From: Alcanivorax sp.
Lineage (GTDB): Bacteria; Pseudomonadota; Gammaproteobacteria; Pseudomonadales; Alcanivoracaceae
Length of the DNA stretch: 34,858 bases
Direction of reading: 5' to 3'
Assembly: GCF_014762765.1 (NCBI RefSeq)
Contig: NZ_JABURH010000089.1
Location: forward strand, 1-34,858
The notes under the pieces were generated by a model. It did no database searches. It was not told the origin of the DNA and saw only the letters and a list, made by a program, of their open reading frames with translations. Positions 30,875-34,858 of the stretch are shown piece by piece. The position numbers and the translations under genes are program-made. Each line of letters begins with the position of its first letter. Position 1 is the stretch's first letter.

Positions 30875-31261
30875 ATGGTCAACAATCCGGATATCGGCAA
30901 GCTGGTACTGCGTTTGATGCTGGGGTTACTGATGCTGTTGCACGGCATCAGTAAGCTGCAACATGGCGTTGGCTGGATTTCAGCGGAGCTGGCCTCTCAC
31001 AATTTGCCGGGTTTTCTGGCCTATGGGGTTTTTATCGGTGAAATTATTGCGCCGCTGATGGTGATCCTGGGGGTGCATACCCGCATTGGCGCAGTGCTGA
31101 TCGCCGGTAATATGCTGGTGGCTATGGTGCTGGTGCACATGGGCGAGCTGTTTGCATTGAGCAAGACCGGAGGCTGGGCGCTGGAATTACAGGGCTTTTT
31201 CCTGTTTACCGCGGTTGCCATCTTCTTTTTGGGGGCAGGTAAATACGCCGTGAGGAACTGA
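30875..31261 (+). CDS. DoxX family membrane protein (second copy, divergent)
   Basis: This 128-residue protein also has four membrane segments and the DoxX signature VLRLMLGLLMLLHGISKLQHG, then FIGEIIAPLMVILGVHTRIGAVLIAGNMLVAMVLVH. It is only loosely similar to the divergent DoxX gene, so it is a paralogue and not a recent duplicate. ATG at 30875 is preceded by TGGGAGCAAAG; an ATG 12 codons earlier lacks a ribosome binding site. A terminator follows 33 bp downstream. The 233-bp gap between the two DoxX genes contains three ATTCGA words but no further gene. Confidence 0.88.
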   Translation: MVNNPDIGKLVLRLMLGLLMLLHGISKLQHGVGWISAELASHNLPGFLAYGVFIGEIIAPLMVILGVHTRIGAVLIAGNMLVAMVLVHMGELFALSKTGGWALELQGFFLFTAVAIFFLGAGKYAVRN

Positions 31262-31293
31262 GTGCAGGCGGAGTTTTTCGCACGCACTGTCTC

Positions 31294-31325
31294 AAGGCCG
31301 CCGACTCAACAGGGCGGCCTTTTTC
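31294..31325 (+). terminator. Terminator after the second DoxX gene
   Basis: AAGGCCGCC (31294-31302) pairs with GGCGGCCTT (31313-31321), continued by TTT. A good intrinsic terminator in the plus direction. Confidence 0.88.
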
Positions 31326-31343
31326 GTTCAGGCGGGTCTACGC

Positions 31344-31676
31344 TCAGGTACAGTAGCGACCGTACTGGCTCAGGGCCTTGCTGCTGTGCGGATCCACCAG
31401 ATCCACCCAGACTTGCATGGACGCCTGATCCCGGGTGTTCTGCAATTTGGTGAAGTCGCCAGCGACGATATTGCCTTTCAGGGTGTCGCCCGCCTCGGGG
31501 GTGGCGCCGTCCAGTTGCTTGACCAGCACCATGCCGCCGCGGCTATTGAGTAACATGTATTCGCAACTCTGACTGAGGATGACGGTGGCCTGTTGCTGGT
31601 TGGCGTGTGCTGTCTGACCGAGCAACATACAGCCCGCCAGACCAGCACCGAGCAGATGCAGTTTGAGTGCTGACAT
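31344..31676 (-). CDS. Small secreted protein of unknown function
   Basis: A 110-residue protein not recognised. It has a signal peptide (residues 1-25, ending QTAHA-NQ), so the mature protein is about 85 residues and periplasmic or secreted. Two cysteines remain in the mature part, in QSCEYM and at the C-terminus GRYCT, and could form one disulfide. The pattern VILSQSCEYMLLNSRGGMVLVKQL, then TLKGNIVAGDF, suggests a small beta-barrel. ATG at 31674-31676 has AAGGAAGGGATCCCC upstream. It stands alone, convergent with the DoxX gene. Confidence 0.75.
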   Translation of the reverse strand: MSALKLHLLGAGLAGCMLLGQTAHANQQQATVILSQSCEYMLLNSRGGMVLVKQLDGATPEAGDTLKGNIVAGDFTKLQNTRDQASMQVWVDLVDPHSSKALSQYGRYCT

Positions 31677-31990
31677 GGGGATCCCTTCCTTTTTTATTGT
31701 TACACCTACACCTTACTTTGGCGCACTAGCCGAGCCTGTTGTGCAACGGCAGTAAAGCTGTAACCGGGGTGTAGTGTTTTTTTACATTCCATGGACTTCG
31801 ATGGTGGCACAGACAATGTCACCGCAACATCATCGTTATGTCTCTTTATGCAGTAGGCATTTCGGCCGATAAAAGCCGTTGTGAGTAATAGAAAAGACAT
31901 GGGGCGCGGACGGAGAGGGCGGGGACCCGCAACAAAAAAGCCGCACCCGGAGGTGCGGCTTTCAGGTCGGCATGACTGCCGGGAGTGGGA
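31677..31990. other. 314-bp intergenic region
   Basis: Holds the upstream region of the small secreted protein and, at 31937-31962, the terminator of the acyl-CoA dehydrogenase operon. A 64-codon frame on the minus strand (31706-31900) has no family motif and no convincing ribosome binding site and was not called. Confidence 0.65.
31937..31962 (-). terminator. Terminator of the acyl-CoA dehydrogenase operon
   Basis: On the minus strand AAAGCCGCACC pairs with GGTGCGGCTTT, followed by TTTTGTTG. It lies 28 bp after the stop of the downstream dehydrogenase gene. Confidence 0.88.
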
Positions 31991-33196
31991 TTATTTCAGT
32001 TCCTTGGAGCTCAATCCCAGTACCCGGCGGGCAATGACCAGTTGCTGGATTTGCTGGGTGCCTTCGAAGATATCCAGAATCTTCGAGTCGCGAGCCCACT
32101 TTTCCAGCAGTTCGTCTTCCGTGTAGCCGATGCTACCGGCCAGTTCCACGCAGCGCAGGGTGATCTGGTTGCCCACGCGCCCGGCCTTGGCCTTGCAGAT
32201 GGAGGCTTCCAGGGTGTTGGCCTTCTTGTTATCGGCCATCCAGGCGGCTTTTACGGCCAGCCAGTAGGCCGCTTCCCAGTCCGCTTCCATGCGATAGATT
32301 TCCGCTTCCACCGCGGAGCAGTTGTCCACCGGCTTGCCGTAATCATAGGTCATGCTGTCCTTCAGCAGTTCCTTGATGCGCTCCAGGGAGGCTTTAGCGC
32401 AGCCGATGGCCATGGCGGCAACCAGCGGGCGGGTGTTGTCGAAGGTCTCCATGACTCCGGCAAAGCCCTTCTTGGTATCGATCTCCGGGCTGCCCAGCAG
32501 GTTCTCTGCCGGTACGCGGCAGTCATTGAAGTTAATGGCCGCCGTGTCGGAAGCACGGATGCCCAGCTTCTTCTCCAGACGGGCCAGTTCCATGCCCGGG
32601 GTGCCCCAGTCCACCACAAAGGACTTGATGGCAGCGCGGCCCAGTTTCGGATCCAGTGATGCCCAGACCACCACACAGTCGGCCCGGGAGCCGGAGGTCA
32701 CATAGATCTTCTCGCCGTTCAGCACATAGTGATCGCCGTCCTTTTTGGCGGTAGTGCGAATGGCCGCGGAATCGGAGCCGCAGCTGGGTTCGGTGATGGC
32801 CATGGCGGCCCACTTGCCCTTGAAGCGCTCCAGCTGCTCATCGTTGGCCACCGCAGCGATAGCCGCATTACCCAGGCCCTGACGGGGCATGGCCAGCAGG
32901 AAGCCGGTATCGCCGTAGCACATTTCCATGGCACCCAGGCAAACGCCCATATTGGCGCCATTTTTTATGCTGCCGTCGTCCTGTACCTTGCCGCTGCCGG
33001 TGGTGGCAGCGCCGGCGGAATTGGCCGGGTCGCCTTCGTTGAAGCCATCCAGTACCGACGCCAGCATATCCAGCTCTTTCGGATACTCGTGCTCGCCACG
33101 GTCATACTTGCGCGAGATCGGACGGAGGGTGCTCTGGGCCACCTGATAAGCGTTGTTGATCAGGGGTTTGAACTTCTTGGGAATTTCGATATTCAT
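31991..33196 (-). CDS. Acyl-CoA dehydrogenase (catalytically complete subunit)
   Basis: A 401-residue FAD enzyme that introduces the alpha-beta double bond into acyl-CoA and passes electrons to ETF. It has the flavin motif AAMAITEPSCGSDSAAIRT, then VLNGEKIYVTSGSRAD, and the C-terminal CVELAGSIGYTEDELLEKWARDSKILDIFEGTQQIQ with the usual catalytic glutamate (about E378) in EGT. ATG at 33194-33196 has GGAGGGAGACAACC upstream. It starts 14 bp behind the other dehydrogenase gene and the two surely form one transcript. The N-terminus is longer than in short-chain enzymes, and the acyl substrate is unknown. Confidence 0.94.
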   Translation of the reverse strand: MNIEIPKKFKPLINNAYQVAQSTLRPISRKYDRGEHEYPKELDMLASVLDGFNEGDPANSAGAATTGSGKVQDDGSIKNGANMGVCLGAMEMCYGDTGFLLAMPRQGLGNAAIAAVANDEQLERFKGKWAAMAITEPSCGSDSAAIRTTAKKDGDHYVLNGEKIYVTSGSRADCVVVWASLDPKLGRAAIKSFVVDWGTPGMELARLEKKLGIRASDTAAINFNDCRVPAENLLGSPEIDTKKGFAGVMETFDNTRPLVAAMAIGCAKASLERIKELLKDSMTYDYGKPVDNCSAVEAEIYRMEADWEAAYWLAVKAAWMADNKKANTLEASICKAKAGRVGNQITLRCVELAGSIGYTEDELLEKWARDSKILDIFEGTQQIQQLVIARRVLGLSSKELK

Positions 33197-33210
33197 GGTT
33201 GTCTCCCTCC

Positions 33211-34518
33211 TTACAGGTGCAGGCCGCCGAAGGCGACACCGATGGCACGCAGATCCCGGTACCAGCGCTCCACCGGGTATTCATGGGTGAAGCCGTGACC
33301 GCCCAGCAATTGCACGCCGTCAGTACCGATCTTCATCGCCTTGTCCTTGACCAGAGTGCGGGCAAGGTGCGCCTCGCGCTGGAAGGATTTGCCCTGTTCG
33401 GCACGGCTGGCAGCGCGGTAGGTGAGCATGCGCATGGAATCCAGCTCGATGGCGATGTCGGCAATCATGAACGCCACTGCCTGGCGGTAACTGATCGGCT
33501 CGCCAAAGGCGGTGCGCTCGTTGCAGTAGGGCACCACATAGTCGAGCACGGACTGACAGGTACCGATAGCCAGGGCACACCAGGCCAGGGTGCCAAGATC
33601 TACAAAGGCGCGGTAATCGAAATCACCGTTACCCAGGCGGTTTTCCACCGGCACGCGCACATTGTCCAGCTTCAGCGGGCGCTGGCCGCTGGCGCGGATC
33701 CCCATGGAGGGATCATCGCCGGCCACCAGCCCTTCGCTTCCACCTTCCACGATGAACACGGCGGGGCCGTCATCGGCCTGGGCGGCGACCAGAAAGATTT
33801 CTGCTTCGGCGGCCAGCGGCACCAGGGATTTTTCCCCGTTGAGGACATAGCTGTCACCGTCCTTGCGGGCGGTGGTCTTGAGTGCCATGGGGTCGAACAG
33901 CGGGTAGGGCTCGCACACGGCGATGGTGGCCTTGGGCGGGCTCTCTTCCGCGAAGGTGCTCAGGTACTTGTCCTGCTGTTGCGCGGTTCCCCACTGGGTG
34001 AGGGCATTGGCGACGCCCATGGGGGCAAGGATAGCCACGGCCTGTCCCATGTCACCGTGGGCCAGATCTTCGGCCACCAACATGCTGGTCACGGTGGAGC
34101 GTTCGCTGGCAGCACCGCCGAGGGCTTCCGGCACGGCAAAATAGTTGAGCCCCAGTTCCAGCGCCTGGGCAATCACCTCGTCGCTGGTCTTCTGGGTGGC
34201 GTCCGCTTCTTCTGCCTGATCACGCAACACATCGCGGGCAAAGGACTGCACACTGTCACGAATCATCTGCTGCTCGTCAGTGACGCTCAGATCGAAAAGG
34301 TCGCGGGTGTGGCCCGGTGCATTCAGCCGTTCCGGTTTGTTGCCCGGGTTGCTGGATTTGAACGTACGGGCCGTGGTGGTCAGCACCTGGAAGCCGCTTT
34401 TGGTGAGTGTGTAGGCAAGCCGTTCCACGGTCTTGCGCATGCCAATCTTGTCCAGCACTTCCGAGCTGGCCAGGCGGTTAAGCGCGGTCAGCGCATAACC
34501 AACTGCATCTTTTGCCAT
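33211..34518 (-). CDS. Acyl-CoA dehydrogenase-like protein, probably catalytically degenerate
   Basis: A 435-residue member of the acyl-CoA dehydrogenase family with an extra N-terminal stretch of about 70 residues. The fold is clear from LFDLSVTDEQQMIRDSVQSFARDV, YFAVPEALGG, DSYVLNGEKSLVPLAAEAE, NERTAFGEPISYRQAVAFMIADI and GVQLLGGHGFTHEYPVERWYRDLRAI. Key parts are changed. The TEP-x-x-GSD flavin motif reads CEPYPLFDP, the chain stops before the C-terminal EGT glutamate, and the alternative glutamate of isovaleryl-CoA dehydrogenase is a glycine by simple alignment. It may be the non-catalytic partner of the complete enzyme encoded 14 bp downstream. ATG at 34516-34518; no strong ribosome binding site. 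Confidence 0.9.
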   Translation of the reverse strand: MAKDAVGYALTALNRLASSEVLDKIGMRKTVERLAYTLTKSGFQVLTTTARTFKSSNPGNKPERLNAPGHTRDLFDLSVTDEQQMIRDSVQSFARDVLRDQAEEADATQKTSDEVIAQALELGLNYFAVPEALGGAASERSTVTSMLVAEDLAHGDMGQAVAILAPMGVANALTQWGTAQQQDKYLSTFAEESPPKATIAVCEPYPLFDPMALKTTARKDGDSYVLNGEKSLVPLAAEAEIFLVAAQADDGPAVFIVEGGSEGLVAGDDPSMGIRASGQRPLKLDNVRVPVENRLGNGDFDYRAFVDLGTLAWCALAIGTCQSVLDYVVPYCNERTAFGEPISYRQAVAFMIADIAIELDSMRMLTYRAASRAEQGKSFQREAHLARTLVKDKAMKIGTDGVQLLGGHGFTHEYPVERWYRDLRAIGVAFGGLHL

Positions 34519-34575
34519 GAGAGTTCGCCTCGTTGTTGTGTCTATTTGCACTCGATTATGGACCGGAGGGGCTCA

Positions 34576-34595
34576 GTCACATTGACCAGTGTGAC
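34576..34595. promoter_or_regulatory. Candidate operator upstream of the acyl-CoA dehydrogenase operon
   Basis: GTCACA-N8-TGTGAC is a perfect 6-bp inverted repeat, 58 bp upstream of the first start codon. It lies at the likely -35 region of the promoter whose -10 is CATAAT. Such a site suits a dimeric repressor of fatty-acid genes; the centre resembles a half FadR site (ACTGGTC) but the full FadR consensus is not met. Confidence 0.45.
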
Positions 34596-34669
34596 CGATG
34601 GGTCGGGCCAAGTAGCAACACGTTGGCGCTAAAGGCCTGGTAACTCCGGGCGGTGAAGGGTATGGGAGG

Positions 34670-34739
34670 GAGCTACGAGCTACGAGCTACGAGCTACGAG
34701 CTACGAGCTACGAGCTACGAGCTACGAGCTACGAGCTAC
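34670..34739. repeat. Perfect tandem array of ten GAGCTAC units
   Basis: Ten uninterrupted exact copies of the 7-bp unit GAGCTAC fill 34670-34739. Each unit contains the palindrome AGCT. It is the purest member of the heptad-phased arrays in this window and is expected to be prone to slippage. Confidence 0.97.
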
Positions 34740-34784
34740 GCTCGTTGGATAGGGAAAGACTGGAAAGTTCCTCGTAGTCCGCAA

Positions 34785-34858
34785 TTTCTACGAAGCCGCT
34801 GTGGGAGCTATGCTTGCATGGCGAACCGCGCTTGCGCGGAAATCGACCGGAGGGCGAT
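34785..34858. repeat. GTAGGAGC-type modular repeat R5, cut by the window edge
   Basis: TTTCTACGAAGCCGCTGTGGGAGC matches the left end of R1 and R3 in its first part, and GCGAACCGCGCTTGCGCGG followed by AAATCGACCGGAGGGCGAT matches the R1 interior. The rest lies outside the window. Confidence 0.8.

Larger units (their letters stand above)
34519..34858. other. 340-bp region upstream of the dehydrogenase operon
   Basis: Contains, from the gene outward, a possible -10 (CATAAT on the minus strand, 34555-34560), the inverted repeat at 34576-34595, the GAGCTAC array (34670-34739) and the start of modular repeat R5 (34785 to the window edge). No gene is seen. Confidence 0.65.

Noticed and set aside
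31706-31900. 64-codon open frame on the minus strand
   Set aside because: No motif or convincing ribosome binding site; the frame appears incidental in the intergenic region.
33199-34632. 477-codon open frame on the plus strand opposite the degenerate dehydrogenase gene
   Set aside because: His/Gly-rich shadow translation with no family motif; the minus-strand protein clearly has the acyl-CoA dehydrogenase fold.
34670-34739. CRISPR array
   Set aside because: The 7-bp units are directly tandem with no spacers, and no cas gene is present.

Overview
The window reads as chromosomal DNA of a GC-rich marine gammaproteobacterium. The order CorC-like transporter, ccsA-like gene, ffh, rpsP-rimM-trmD-rplS, xerD, dsbC, hom, thrC is the conserved arrangement of Pseudomonas and its relatives. 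The load of acyl-CoA genes, a BCCT solute carrier and an acidic porin point to an Alcanivorax-like oil or lipid degrader. The genus is an inference; no rRNA or other marker is present. No tRNA, rRNA, CRISPR array, transposase or prophage gene was seen.

Layout. 1-6.2 kb is core: a truncated CorC/HlyC transporter and a ccsA-like haem/cytochrome assembly gene on the minus strand, then ffh (SRP) and the rpsP-rimM-trmD-rplS operon on the plus strand, ended by a strong bidirectional terminator. 6.2-7.7 kb holds a membrane GGDEF cyclase and a small GlsB/YeaQ-type membrane protein. 7.8-13.4 kb is a plus-strand run: xerD, dsbC, alaC-type aminotransferase, hom, thrC. 13.4-16.8 kb carries a porin and a BCCT transporter, probably an outer/inner membrane pair for compatible-solute uptake. 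16.8-19.4 kb has DUF3565, a beta-lactamase-fold hydrolase, a DUF962/Mpo1-like protein and a group III truncated haemoglobin. 19.7-24.4 kb has a family III CoA-transferase, trmH, a 629-residue secreted protein of unknown function and an ETF-beta-lysine-methyltransferase-like enzyme. 24.5-31.7 kb has a DegP/MucD protease, a crotonase, an NAD(P)-binding protein divergent from a LysR regulator that is coupled to a thioredoxin, a zinc-less MDR reductase, two divergent DoxX proteins and a small secreted protein. 32.0-34.5 kb is a two-gene acyl-CoA dehydrogenase operon in which one subunit looks catalytically degenerate.

The most unusual signal is between the genes. Two interspersed repeat families recur. 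(1) Arrays of 7-bp units, different in sequence at each site but strictly heptad-phased, start at or just after stop codons (ccsA-like, ffh, hom, globin, CoA-transferase, degP). In five of the six cases they run in the sense orientation into a GC-rich stem with a CGCGGGC or CGCGGTT core. The hom array forms a short hairpin instead. A pure GAGCTAC x10 array lies at 34670-34739 and an inverted pair of degenerate arrays at 21001-21077. (2) A modular repeat of about 80-220 bp bounded by GTAGGAGC and GCTCCTAC (five copies) behaves like a REP/BIME family; one copy supplies the stop codons of two convergent genes. The two families adjoin each other at three sites, are nested at one of these, and lie close together at the right edge.

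Other leads are a perfect hairpin that hides the ribosome binding site of the MDR reductase, a possible Fur box next to the ccsA-like gene, a sigma-E-like promoter before degP, and a LysR-type box. All calls come from reading the sequence; no database search or folding program was run.
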